Source of the DNA: CAVPDA01 sp963702495
Lineage (GTDB): Bacteria; Pseudomonadota; Gammaproteobacteria; Burkholderiales; Rhodocyclaceae
Assembly (NCBI GenBank): GCA_963702495.1
Contig: CAVPDA010000004.1
Span: 339,337-403,336, forward strand
Length of the DNA stretch: 64,000 nt
Reading direction: 5' to 3'
Shown piece after piece: positions 28,301 through 37,507 of this stretch. Position 1 is the stretch's first letter. Each line of letters starts with the position of its first letter. A program made the translations under genes and the position numbers. The notes below the pieces were generated by a model that was given only the letters and a program-made list of their open reading frames with translations, did no database searches and was not told the DNA's origin.

Positions 28301-31300
28301 GCGCCGGGTTAACCGCGGTCGTGCAACCCAGTCCGCTACCCGTCTCGCTGTGGACCCAGGTCGAACGGGCCGGCTCGATCAGCACCGTGGAGTAGAGGCC
28401 GATCTGCTGGAAGGTGGAGGGACCGTAGTGGTCGTGGGTGAAGATGACGCCCAGGCCGCGATCCACGCCCTGGGTGTTGAGCAGCGGATCGGCGAGCCAG
28501 CGCTGCAGCGTGATGCGCGCGCCGAGCCAGTCCACGCCGCCGGGACCTTCGGCCGGGAAGAACGGGTGCTTCGCGGGATGCAGCTCCGGCCACACGCGTC
28601 CCCGGCTCCGCGCCGAACTTGCACTTGTCCGCTTGGGTCAGGTGGCCGTTGAAGCAGTTGATGGCCTCGATGCGCTCGCGCACGGTGCCCGCAGACAGCG
28701 TGCCGTCCTCGTAGTTCCAGCCGTTGGCCGCGCCGTCCGTCGTGGTCAGGTCCCACTTCGGCAGGTGGATGTGCTGGCCGATGATGTCGGTCGGCGTACG
28801 AAGCTGGTAGTCGTCCATCTCGTACGTTTCCGGCACCAGGTTGGTGTGGTGGTACATGGCGCAGTCGAAGGTGTTCAGGCGCATCACCAGCGGCTCACCC
28901 GGCTTGTTCTTCTCGATCACCGGGAGCGCGTCCTCCCACAGCGAGACGATGCGCTGCTGCGGATAGTGGTAGCCGACCTTGTTGATGACGGCGTCGTACT
29001 GGATGTTGGCGCCCTTGTACACGCGCGGCGTCCAGGCGCCGAACGGGCCGGAGGGCAGGGTGAGCTGCTGGGTGAGCGTGGCGCCGCCGTTCCATCTGTT
29101 GCTGCCGTTGCTGGCGACCGGAGCGCCCGCATCGTCCTGACACGGATCGCTGAACGCGCCGCCCGGGACCGCCGGGTTGGTGTTGACCGTGAACGTCGCG
29201 GCCTGCACCGTGCCGTTGGGCAGCACGCGGGAGGTCGGGATGCTGCCCCGCGAGTGGAACGCCATCGCCGAGCGCTCGACGTCCGTTCCCTCTTCAGGGA
29301 AGAACACCGGCTTGGCCTTGGCGATGAACTTGGTCAGATCCACCGGGCTGACGATGCCGGCGATGGTCGGGCCCGCCTGGCCGCCGGCAGCGACGCCGTG
29401 CAGCGCATGGCGCGGCAGACCGCCGTGCATCTGGGTGTAGTCGCCGGCGAGGTTGACGAAGTTGTCCTTCATGGCGGTGCTCATGCTGGCGAAGGGCTCC
29501 TTGCCGGAGGCGACCAGAGCTTGCGCCTCGGCCTTCGTCATCATGTCCATCGGCGGCGTCGAGGGACGCTGTCCGTTGATGCCCTGCTCGCAGGCCGGGT
29601 CGGTCGCGTCCGGCCCGCAGGCGATGCCGGCGATCCAGAACGGGAAGCCGGGGTTGCGGTCGTCGGCGGTGCCGAACGTGCCGTCCGTGCCGGCGATCGC
29701 CGCGTAGGGCAGGACTGCCTGGCTGGAGGTGCCGCCGGGGGCTGCACCATTGCGGTCCACCGCCTTGACGGTCACGCCGGGCGCGGGCATCGGGGCGAGC
29801 CCCTTGCCGGGCAGCGGAACCACCGCGGGGATGGGCGTGCCGACGACGAGTTCGCCATCCGGCAGCGCGCGGGCGAGGGCGGCGGGCGTGCCGTCCTTCA
29901 GCGCGAAGGGCGCGGTGTGGAACCCGGCGCCGGAAACCGCCAGCTTGGTGCCGGCCTCGAACACGTCGTGGTTGCGCCACATGTACCACATGCCCTGGGC
30001 GAAGTGGGGATAGAAGTGGCAGTGGTAGATGGCGTCGCCGGCCGACTTGTTGCGGTTGCCGGAGCCGCCGTTGGCGATTTCATACGTGTAGCCCATGCCG
30101 GGGCCGATGCCCTGGGCGTCGAGATAGTTCGAGTTGTCGTCGTTCGGGTTGAACAGCCACTGGTGGTTGTGCAGGTGGAAGACGTGCTGCTCGAAGCCGT
30201 TGTGGGTGTTGCGGAACTTGACGAAATCGCCGATGTAGCTGTGGTTGATGTTGGCCGGGTCGCCGGGATAGAACGCCTTGGTCGCTTTCGGCCCGAGCGC
30301 GGCGACGAACTGCTGTTCCGCCGCTGACAGGGCGGGCGTGCCGTTCTTTAGGAACAGCAGGATGTTGATCACGTTCTGCGGGGTGATGGTTTCCAGGCCG
30401 GCATTGGCCGGGATGTCCACCGGTTGCCGATCTCGCCCACCGTGAAGTGGGTGAGGAAGAATTCCTCGTAGGCGCAGTTCAGGCAGTCGTGCATCGGGCC
30501 GACGCCGAGGCGGTTGGAGAGGATCTCCGTGCCGATGCCGCCCGAGGCGTAGTTGATCATGAACTTGTCGCGCACGCCCTTGAGCAGGTAGGCGAAGACC
30601 GTGGTGAGCGGGTCGGGTGTCCCGGCATTCGTTCCTGCCGGGCAGCCCCGGCGGATCACCCGGATTGCAGTCGGCTGCAGGCGGCAGGAAGCCGGCGACG
30701 TTGTAGAAGCCGGGGTAGGCCTGGGCGTTCGCCACCTCGTCGTGCCACACCTGCGCGAAGTCGCGGAACGGCTCCAGGCGATTGGGGTAGGCCGGGTTGC
30801 GCCTGCCGGCGTTTTCCAGCGGATAGGTGCTGGCCGGGAAGGTGCCGTCGGCGTTGGGTCCGGCGATGGCGGCGTCAACCTCGGTATGCACGATGGTGCA
30901 CGTGTTGCCCACCGGGTTGGCGGCGCCGCAGTCCATCATGTTCAGGATCGGGATTCCGCCCTTGCCTTCTTGCGCCCACACACTCGTGGGGGCGGTCGGG
31001 AAGCGCGCCTGCGTAGTTCAGCACCGGGTGGCCCTGAGGCGTCGTGCGAGTACCGCGCGTCGCGAGGCGCATCTCCTCCTCGGTCACCGTGTTGCGATAG
31101 ATGCGGGCGCCGCGGGGCTCGACGATCACCTGGCCGAACAGGCCGTTGGCGGTGTTGCCCTGATTGGCGTCGGAGCCCATCAGCGCGCCGTGATTGATGA
31201 TCTGGTACACCTGCTCGCGCTCGGCGTACAGGTTGTAGGTGATAGTGCCGCCCGGCGCCACCAGGCTGGACAGGTTGTTGCCGACGAAGGAACCGTCGTT

Positions 31301-31865
31301 GAGGATGCCTCCCTGGGTGCGCAACTGCATGCCGGCGGCGTGGAAGCCCACGCGGCGGTCGGCCACCTGCTCGTCCACCGACACCGGGATCTGCGGCGTG
31401 CCGTCCGGAAGAGTGACCGGGTTCGGGTCGTTGGCGATGCCGTCGCGATCGACTACGAAGTTGCGCGCGTTGGGCAGGCCGACACGAGGTTCTGGAACTT
31501 GACGGTCAGGAATCGCCCGCCGCCACCCGCAGCACCAGCGGACGCGGCCGCTTGTCGTCGCGCAGCTTGACACTGCCGGCGCCGGCGCCGCCTGGCCTCC
31601 GCTTGTCCGATGTCGGCCACGTCGCGCCGCAGCGCGTACATCATGCCGTTCACGTTGGACGCGCCAGACGGTTGTTCACGATCGGCATGTCGATCGCCAC
31701 CACATCCGCGGTGATGGTGCGCGTACAGGTGATCGCCGCTTGGGCGCCGCTCGCACCCAGCGCGGCCAGACCGCCGAAGACAGCCACCGACAGCGACCAG
31801 AGTTTCCTCCGGGGCTTCACGCCTGTCGGTGGTCCGTCTCGGCTACCCCACTCATCCATACTCAT
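25358..31865 (-). CDS. Giant multicopper oxidase B, MofA/McoA/MnxG-like (about nine frameshifts)
   Basis: Homology runs for about 2,170 residues across all three leftward frames. The start is placed at the ATG at 31865 because GGGAG lies 7 bases upstream (an in-frame ATG exists at 31886). The N-terminus carries KPRRKLWSLSVAVFGGLAAL, a twin-arginine-like export signal ending GAQA. Copper-type motifs include HLHNHQW (about 30158-30178), HCHFYPHFAQGM (29989-30024), GQHIHLPKWD, THDHYGPSTFQQIGLY (about 28390-28440; oxidase A has STHQQ here), DEEEHSVSVHGMKW and TLHGHVWPRDPY (about 25615-25660). Frame changes occur near 31660, 31490, 30990, 30640, 30425, 28600, 26140, 25840 and 25600. Probably an exported metal oxidase; the substrate is not shown by sequence. 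Has its own terminator. Confidence 0.8.
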
Positions 31866-32005
31866 AGCAAGACTCCCATTCTTCATGTTTGCTTCAAACG
31901 CACCCTGTCCGGGGAGACGGGCGGCCCCCTGGCGCATTCAAGTTGTTATGCCGGTGCCCGCTGCGCCAAACGCGGACCCCGTGGTTTTCGACGCGCGTGC
32001 CCGCG

Positions 32006-32368
32006 CTAGCCCGTTGGGTATTGCCGGATCTCCGGGTGCCGAACGGCCCGCTCGGGGCCCCACGGCGCCGCGGCCATCGCGGCCGTAGCAATGAGGATGG
32101 TGCTTGCATGAGCCCGCCGACCGCATGCAGTCAGCCCGTCTGCGCGGGCTGACTGCATCTGGCCGGCAAGGCCGACGTCGAAACCGGTGGTGCAAAATTC
32201 GGGGGCGGAAGCGGGGATCGCGGCGGCAGCGCTGGTGGTGCGCGGCGATCCGGAAACGAAATCAGGGGCGGAGAGAGCGGCGGCGAACGAAGCCACCGGC
32301 ATCACCCAGCCGATGAAGAGAATCAGTGCGCGCAATGCGAGCGCACCCCTGTTGCGGGACCCTTGCAT
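32006..32368 (-). CDS. Small exported protein of unknown function
   Basis: This is a 120-residue reading frame from the ATG before QGSRNRGALALRALI. It has a plausible signal peptide (about residues 1-29, ILFIGWVMPVASFAAA). The remainder is Ala/Ser-rich with two isolated cysteines (PEFCTTGF, LTACGRR). It is read leftward and ends 140 bases before oxidase B, so it could be the first gene of that transcript. A perfect 14-bp hairpin falls inside it, and codon use is not distinctive, so it may not be a real gene. No family recognised. Confidence 0.35.
   Translation of the reverse strand: MQGSRNRGALALRALILFIGWVMPVASFAAALSAPDFVSGSPRTTSAAAAIPASAPEFCTTGFDVGLAGQMQSARADGLTACGRRAHASTILIATAAMAAAPWGPERAVRHPEIRQYPTG
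32125..32158. repeat. Perfect 14-bp inverted repeat upstream of oxidase B
   Basis: ATGCAGTCAGCCCG (32125-32138) pairs exactly with CGGGCTGACTGCAT (32145-32158) around a six-base loop. There is no T tract on either side, so it is not a standard terminator. It lies about 260 bases before the oxidase B start. Confidence 0.8.
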
Positions 32369-32945
32369 GTCAGTATTGACCCCATGCCCCGGCCAGCCGA
32401 CCGGGACAGACCTCCTGCTGAACCGTTCAGGGACGCGGCAGCGGACCGCCTGAACGGGCTCGGGCTCGACCATGTTTTGTATCCATGCGGAGGGGCTTCT
32501 GCCTCCGTGAATCGCGACGTCGTAATCGGTGTTCCGGATTGGGGAGACGCCGTCGCGTTGTGGCCTGGTCGATGCCTGACGTATTGCTTGCGAACACCCA
32601 GTGCGAAAAGCGTTCCAGACGCTGACGAAACGCTTACGCAGTCAGTGGTGAACCGCAGCATCCGGCGCCAAGTTCCGACCGCGGCGCGCCCGCCGTTCCA
32701 TGCTTGGCGCATCCCGGGTCAAGGAGATGGTGCCGATGTCAATGGTTGGCTGGTAAATCAGGAAACACTGAAATGACGCGTGGGGAATTCCGGCGGCATC
32801 GCACGGCGCAGGCCTCACGCGCGGAGGATTGCCCTGCGGCGGATTTGACGGAGTGGGGAGTCGCGGCTGGATTCCCCACGAATTCCCCAAATGTGGGTGG
32901 GGAATTACCCACCCCTGCCACTACCGGAAAACCCGCGGTTGGCGT
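32369..32945. promoter_or_regulatory. Non-coding region with repeated GTGGGGAATT boxes
   Basis: No gene is supported here. The motif GTGGGGAATT or its complement occurs at 32780-32789, 32870-32879 (GATTCCCCAC), 32880-32890 (GAATTCCCCAA) and 32897-32906. One related copy (GATTCCCCAC) lies upstream of oxidase A at 12436. They may be binding sites of a shared regulator. No -35/-10 pair could be assigned. Confidence 0.4.
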
Positions 32946-33058
32946 GGCGGGCACGGCCCGCCCTACGGGAATTGGAGCGCCACGACGCGATTCGTAGGGC
33001 GGGCCGTGCCCGCCGTCCCCGCCACGCCATCCACCGTAGGGCGGGCCGTGCCCGCCGA
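32946..33058. repeat. REP cluster downstream of the transposase gene
   Basis: Three REP hairpins (core GGCGGGCACGGCCCGCC or its complement) lie immediately past the end of the REP-associated transposase gene. Confidence 0.93.
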
Positions 33059-33062
33059 TCCC

Positions 33063-33582
33063 CTACTCGCCGAACGCCGCCCCGGACGCACGGCGGACGT
33101 TGTCTCCGCCCCAATCCTCGGGATAGACGCCGCGCTCGCAATAGCGGCGGAAGGTGGAATACGGCCAATCCGCCGCGCGGGCGGCATGGCCGTGCTTTGA
33201 CCGGGTTCCAATGGATGTAATCCGCGTGGCGCGCGAAATCCGCGTCGTCGCGGATCAGGTGCTCCCAGAACCGCTCCTGCCACAGGCCCGATTTCCGGCC
33301 CGCATCTCCCGCCGCCACGGCCTGGCTGGTGAGGCGTTTGATGGCGGACCAGCGCGAGGAGAAATCCGCGTCGTCCGGCGGCAGCGTCCACAGGCAATGG
33401 ATATGGTCCGGCAGCAGCACCCAGGCATCGACCCGAAACGGTTGCGCCGCGCGCACGCGAGCAATCGCCTCGCGCAGCGCCCGGCGCACGGGTTCGGTGA
33501 TCAGCACCGGCTGGCGGCCGCCAGCGACGACGGTGAAGAAATAGGTGCCGCCCGCGACCCGGGCGCGGCGGTAATTTGGCAT
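33063..33582 (-). CDS. REP-associated tyrosine transposase (frameshifted)
   Basis: The protein begins MPNYRRARVAGGTYFFTVVA and carries the HUH motif in LLPDHIHCLWTLPPDDADF. The expected downstream region is WQERFWEHLIRDDADFARH followed by YIHWNPVK with the catalytic-tyrosine context. At GTCAAAGCACGG one extra A (near 33197) shifts the frame. Without it the reading continues HGHAARAADWPYSTFRRYC to the stop at 33063, about 172 residues. This IS200-related, usually domesticated family (RAYT/TnpA-REP) nicks and mobilises REP hairpins. REP clusters flank it directly on both sides, and the same REP recurs throughout the window, so it is the probable source of their spread. Confidence 0.88.
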
Positions 33583-33600
33583 GGGGCGTACGAATGTGAC

Positions 33601-33713
33601 CGGCGGACACGGTCCGCCCTACGACAAGGATGCCGCTGCGAGGTTCGTAGGGCGGGCCGTGCCCGCCGATCCGCCGCGCGCCCATGCCTTCGTAGGGCGG
33701 GCCGTGCCCGCCG
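33601..33713. repeat. REP cluster upstream of the transposase gene
   Basis: Three REP hairpins, one GGCGGACACGGTCCGCC variant in one orientation and two GTAGGGCGGGCCGTGCCC-type copies in the other, occupy the gap between aqpZ and the transposase start. Confidence 0.93.
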
Positions 33714-33723
33714 AAAAAACAGC

Positions 33724-34419
33724 CTACGACTTGTCGCCGGCCAGCCAGCGGTAGACGAACCCGCCGAGCACGCCGCCGGCGATGGGCGCGACCCAGAATA
33801 GCCAGAGCTGGCCAGCGCCCAGCCGCCGACAAAGACCGCGACGCCGGTGCTGCGGGCCGGGTTCACCGAGGTGTTGGTGACGGGGATGCTGATCAGGTGG
33901 ATCAGCGTAGGGCGAGGCCGATGGCGATCGGGGCGAAGCCCTGGGGCGCCGCTTGTCCGTCGCGCCCATGATGATGAAGAGGAACATGAAGGTCATCACG
34001 ATCTCGGAGACCAGCGCGGCGACAGCGGAGTACCGCCGGGCGAATGGTCGCCGTAGCCGTTGGAGGCAAAGCCGCCGGAGAAGCGAAGCCGGCCTTGCCG
34101 CTGGCGATGAGGTAGAGGAGCCCCCGGCCGCGATGCCGCCCACCACCTGGGCGATGATGTAGGGCACCAGTTCCTTCGCCGGGAAGCGGCCGCCGGCCCA
34201 GAGCCCGACCGAAACGGCCGGGTTCAGGTGGCAGCCGGAGATATGGCCGATGGCGTAGGCCATGGTCAGCACCGTCAGGCCGAACGCCAGGGCAACGCCG
34301 ACGAAGCCGATGCCGAGATTGGGAAACGCCGCCGCCAGCACCGCGCTGCCGCATCCGCCGAACACCAGCCAGAACGTCCCGATGAACTCCGCACCGGTTT
34401 TTTGAGCCATTGTTGCCAT
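33724..34419 (-). CDS. aqpZ: Aquaporin Z (several frameshifts)
   Basis: The N-terminal half is continuous: KTGAEFIGTFWLVFGGCGS, FGLTVLTMAYAIGHISG, HLNPAVSVGLWAGGRFPAKE, VPYIIAQVVGGIAAGG. The first NPA box is intact. The frame is then lost near 34125 and again twice more. Expected segments appear in other frames: VSEIVMTFMFLFIIMGATDK, then NPARSTGVAVFVGGWA with the second NPA, and finally LFWVAPIAGGVLGGFVYRWL. It is therefore a near-complete six-helix water channel of the AqpZ subfamily (about 230 residues). It carries at least three indels in 0.7 kb, so it is either damaged or badly sequenced. Flanked by REP clusters on both sides. Confidence 0.85.
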   Translation of the reverse strand: MATMAQKTGAEFIGTFWLVFGGCGSAVLAAAFPNLGIGFVGVALAFGLTVLTMAYAIGHISGCHLNPAVSVGLWAGGRFPAKELVPYIIAQVVGGIAAGGSSTSSPAARPASLLRRLCLQRLRRPFARRYSAVAALVSEIVMTFMFLFIIMGATDKRRPRASPRSPSASPYADPPDQHPRHQHLGEPGPQHRRRGLCRRLGAGQLWLFWVAPIAGGVLGGFVYRWLAGDKS

Positions 34420-34493
34420 CTTCGTGCCCCCCTTTTTATTGAACAGAAAAACACTCGCATTCTATCCGAATATGCCGGGTCGATCGGATGAAC

Positions 34494-34667
34494 CGGCGGG
34501 CGTGGCCCGCCCTACGGGATGGTTGCCGTTGTGCGGGTCGCCGGGCCGGCGGGCATGGCCCGCCCTACGGGGTCATCGCCCTTGCGCGGATCGCCGGGCC
34601 GGCGGGCATGGCCCGCCCCACGGGGTCGTTGCGATGTTGCGGTGCGTAGGGCGGGCCGTGCCCGCCA
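34494..34667. repeat. REP cluster between the WbuC-like gene and aqpZ
   Basis: Four REP hairpins occur, three in the GGCGGGCATGGCCCGCC orientation with linkers ending CCTACGGG, and one in the other orientation, within the 270-base gap. Confidence 0.92.
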
Positions 34668-34689
34668 AAACACTGCGCGATGGGTCGGC

Positions 34690-35172
34690 TCAGGGGGCGA
34701 GTCGCGCGACCAGGGCATCGAGGTACGCAGCGGCCTGCGGCGAGCCTTCCGCCGGCGCCCAGGGCGCCAGTTCCGCCGCGCGCAGGGGCAGGAAGGGGCC
34801 GGCCTTGGCCTCGAACAGGACGGTGCCCGCTTCGAGGGCGAACAGGGTGTGGTAGCGGCCATGGGGAATGTCGATGCCGACGCAGTCGCCGCCCGGCACC
34901 AGCAGCGCCGCGGCCGTCACCGCGCCCGATTCGTCGAACAGCACCGCGCCGAGCCGGCCGCGCAGCACGATGATGGTCTCGTCCTTGGCCGGATCGAGGT
35001 GGCGATGGGGCCGCACGTAGGATCCGGGCTCGATGGCATTGAGCAGGCGCTGGCAGGCATCGCCGTCCTGGTGGTGGAAGTTGTGATTGCGGCGGCGGCG
35101 CGGGCTGGCGCGGGCCGCGGCGCATACACCGGCGAGGAGGGCGGCGTCGATCAGGGTGGCCCCTGGGTTCAT
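34690..35172 (-). CDS. WbuC-family cupin-fold metalloprotein
   Basis: The 160-residue protein has a cupin core with the metal-ligand pattern PGSYVRPHRHLDPAKDETI and a second motif GIDIPHGRYHTLFALEAGTV. The overall pattern RLLNAIEPGSYVRPHRH is characteristic of the WbuC family, often seen near O-antigen genes but also alone. The start at 35172 gives MNPGATLIDAALLAGVCAAA. No surface polysaccharide genes are nearby, so its substrate is unknown. Confidence 0.78.
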   Translation of the reverse strand: MNPGATLIDAALLAGVCAAARASPRRRRNHNFHHQDGDACQRLLNAIEPGSYVRPHRHLDPAKDETIIVLRGRLGAVLFDESGAVTAAALLVPGGDCVGIDIPHGRYHTLFALEAGTVLFEAKAGPFLPLRAAELAPWAPAEGSPQAAAYLDALVARLAP

Positions 35173-35226
35173 GGCGGTTGGGCGCGGGCAGAGAGCGAAG
35201 TGTACGCCAGCCGCTACGGCGCAAGA

Positions 35227-36140
35227 TCAGCGCGGCGGCGCGAGCGAGGTGTCCTGGGCCGCGCGGCGGATCGCCTCCACCACCGGGTAGCGGATGCGGC
35301 GCTCGTGGGAGATGGCGTAGAACTGCTCGCGCACCTCCGGCAGCGTGCCCACCGCCTCGGCTGCGTAGTGGGACCGGAGGTCTTCGGCGAGCGCCGCCGG
35401 CGCCGGGAACAGCCCCATGCCGTGGCGGGCGAAGGTCTTGAGCAGGGCCGTGTCGTCGAACTCGGCGACGATCTGCGGCCGGATGGCGCGCGCCTGCAGC
35501 CAGGCCTCGAGCCTGCCGCGCAGGGCGCTGTTGCGCGTCGGCAGCAGCAGCGGCGCGCGCTCCAGACTGCCGGGGAAGCCGCTGCGATATTTCGCCGCCA
35601 GTTCCGCCACGCCGAAGATCGCCACCTCGCCCTCCCCCAGCCCGTGGCTGAATACCCGCACGCCGCCGCCGGCGCCGGCGGGCCGGTCGGCGAGCACGAC
35701 ATCCAGCTTGTGCAGCGCCAGGTCGGCCAGTAGAGCGTCGAACTTGCCCTCGAGGCAGGTCAGGCGCACTGCCTGGGGCAGCTGCAGCGCGGCTTGCAGC
35801 AGGCGATAGGCGACCAGCTTGGGCACGGCATCCGAGATGCCCACGGTGAGGCGCAGGCTGCGCTCGCCGGCCCCGCTTTCGATCGATTCGCGCAACTGCT
35901 CGCCCAGCAGGAAAATCTGATCGGCATAGCCGAGGGCGACCGCCCGGCCTCGGTGAGGGCCAGCCGCCGCCCTTCCGGCACGAACAGGGCGGTGCCGCAA
36001 TCGCGCTCCAGCAGCGCGAGCTGGCCGCTGATGGTCTGCACCGTCACGCCGAGGCGTTGCGCCGCCCGGGTGATCGTTCCTTCCTTGGCCACCACCCAGA
36101 AGTAGAGCAGATGGCGATAGTTTAGTCCGTACGCCTGCAT
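35227..36140 (-). CDS. NhaR-like LysR-family transcriptional regulator (one frameshift)
   Basis: The N-terminal segment MQAYGLNYRHLLYFWVVAKE followed by GTITRAAQRLGVTVQTISGQ is a LysR winged helix. The NYRHLLYFW opening is characteristic of NhaR, the activator of the Na+/H+ antiporter gene nhaA. The frame breaks near 35945. The effector domain continues as ALGYADQIFLLGEQLRESIE, ISDAVPKLVAYRLLQAAL and ERRIRYPVVEAIRRAAQ, about 300 residues in total. No nhaA lies in the window. It is divergent from the gene at 36252, and the roughly 110-base gap may hold its operator. Confidence 0.8.
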
Positions 36141-36251
36141 GTTTCGGGATTTCCGAGAATTTCCTTCGAGTGAATTCGCTTTTTCCTGAACAGCTTCGCG
36201 CCTACATTGTGCTCTCGCAAGCGCTTGCTTGCTCACAGCGAGGAAATCGAC

Positions 36252-36842
36252 ATGGATCTGCAATACCGCGAACACGACTGCGCACGCCGCGAAAAGCGCC
36301 TCGCCGGCTGGCTGCGCGCCTACCCCGCCAACGGCCCGAAGGCGATGGCACGGCTGCTGGTGGTGACGCTGCTCGCCGACGGCCTGCTGCAGGCGCGGGA
36401 GCTGGAACGTCTTGCCCGCGCCAACGCCTACGCCCGCCTCGGCATGACGCAGGCCGAGTTCATGCAGGTGCTGGCCGAGTTCTGCCAGGACATGCTGGCC
36501 CGCGCTCCGCGCAGCGCCGACGGGCACTGCGAGCTGGCGCCCGAACCGATGGCGCTGATGCTGGCGGAGATCACCGATCCATGGCGCCGCCGCGAGTTGA
36601 TGCGGCTGATGATCGAGGCCATCCGCGCCGATGACCGCGTCGCCCGCGGCGAGTCGGTGGCGTTCTGGCAGGCGCTCGATGCCTGGGGCATGACGCTGTC
36701 GGACCTGGTGCCCTCCCTGTCCGCCGCCGGCCCGGCGAAGGCGCAGCCGCATGCCGCGCACCAGCATGCGGGACATTGGCGCATGCGGCGCCTGGCGGCG
36801 CGCCCCGCAGCCGGGGACTCGCGTTCCATCGTCCGCGAGTGA
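36252..36842 (+). CDS. Uncharacterised alpha-helical protein, possibly TerB-like
   Basis: The 196-residue protein opens MDLQYREHDCARREKRLAGW. The segments AMARLLVVTLLADGLLQARE, FMQVLAEFCQDMLARAP and RRELMRLMIEAIRADDRVAR show a duplicated helical pattern with acidic loop residues. It resembles the TerB/DjlA N-terminal fold, in which ADG and ADD loops bind metal; this assignment is tentative. The C-terminus is His/Ala-rich. It is divergent from the NhaR-like regulator and followed by another unknown gene. Confidence 0.6.
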   Translation: MDLQYREHDCARREKRLAGWLRAYPANGPKAMARLLVVTLLADGLLQARELERLARANAYARLGMTQAEFMQVLAEFCQDMLARAPRSADGHCELAPEPMALMLAEITDPWRRRELMRLMIEAIRADDRVARGESVAFWQALDAWGMTLSDLVPSLSAAGPAKAQPHAAHQHAGHWRMRRLAARPAAGDSRSIVRE

Positions 36843-36989
36843 GGCGGCGACGACCCCAGCGCCGCGCCCGGCATGCGCCCGGCGCCGGGCGGATCGCTCG
36901 CCGCAAGCATTGCGCTGCCTCTCGATGCGGGTGGAGAATGCGGGGCGCGCCCGCAGCAGGGCGTTCGGACCATCGAGGAGAGGAACGCA

Positions 36990-37498
36990 ATGCCCAGGCA
37001 CTGGCTGCAGGTCAAGGGGGACCCCATGGTGCGCGAATTCCTGTTCGCGCAGCAGCGGGTGGACAGCCTGTTCGATACGCAGATCGACCATGTCCATGAC
37101 ATCGTCACCACGCTGCTGACGTCCAAGGGGGTGTTCCACGCCAAGATCCACTACTTGTCGAGCCAGTTGAGCTGCTGGTTCTGCGACGACGTGTACCGCT
37201 ATCGCATCTACGTGCGCAAGGAGGTGCTGGACCCGGGCTTCCTCGACCAGTTTCGCATCAGACCCTCCAGCACCTGAAGCCGCTGCTCGACGACGAGGCT
37301 CTGGCGCGGATCCTCGGGGAGTTCCGCCGCCTGCGCCTGACCGACGAAACCATCTATCTGCGCAATGCCTCGATCAACCGGGTGAACGGCATGATCGGCA
37401 TGACCTTCTCCTGCGACGGCACCCACTACATCGATCACCGCACCTTCTTCGAGCGGCTCGAAAGCTTCGGCAAGGATCTCGCCCTGGCACGGACGTAG
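36990..37498 (+). CDS. Uncharacterised conserved-looking protein (one frameshift)
   Basis: The protein starts MPRHWLQVKGDPMVREFLF, with AGGAG shortly upstream. It proceeds through DVYRYRIYVRKEVLDPGFLD, and the frame is lost near 37260. The next frame supplies LKPLLDDEALARILGEFRRL, TDETIYLRNASINRVNGMIG and YIDHRTFFERLESFGKDLAL, ending at TAG. Total length is about 169 residues; no signal peptide or membrane segment. I do not recognise the family. It follows the TerB-like gene by 147 bases on the same strand. Confidence 0.6.
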
Positions 37499-37507
37499 GG
37501 GAGGACG

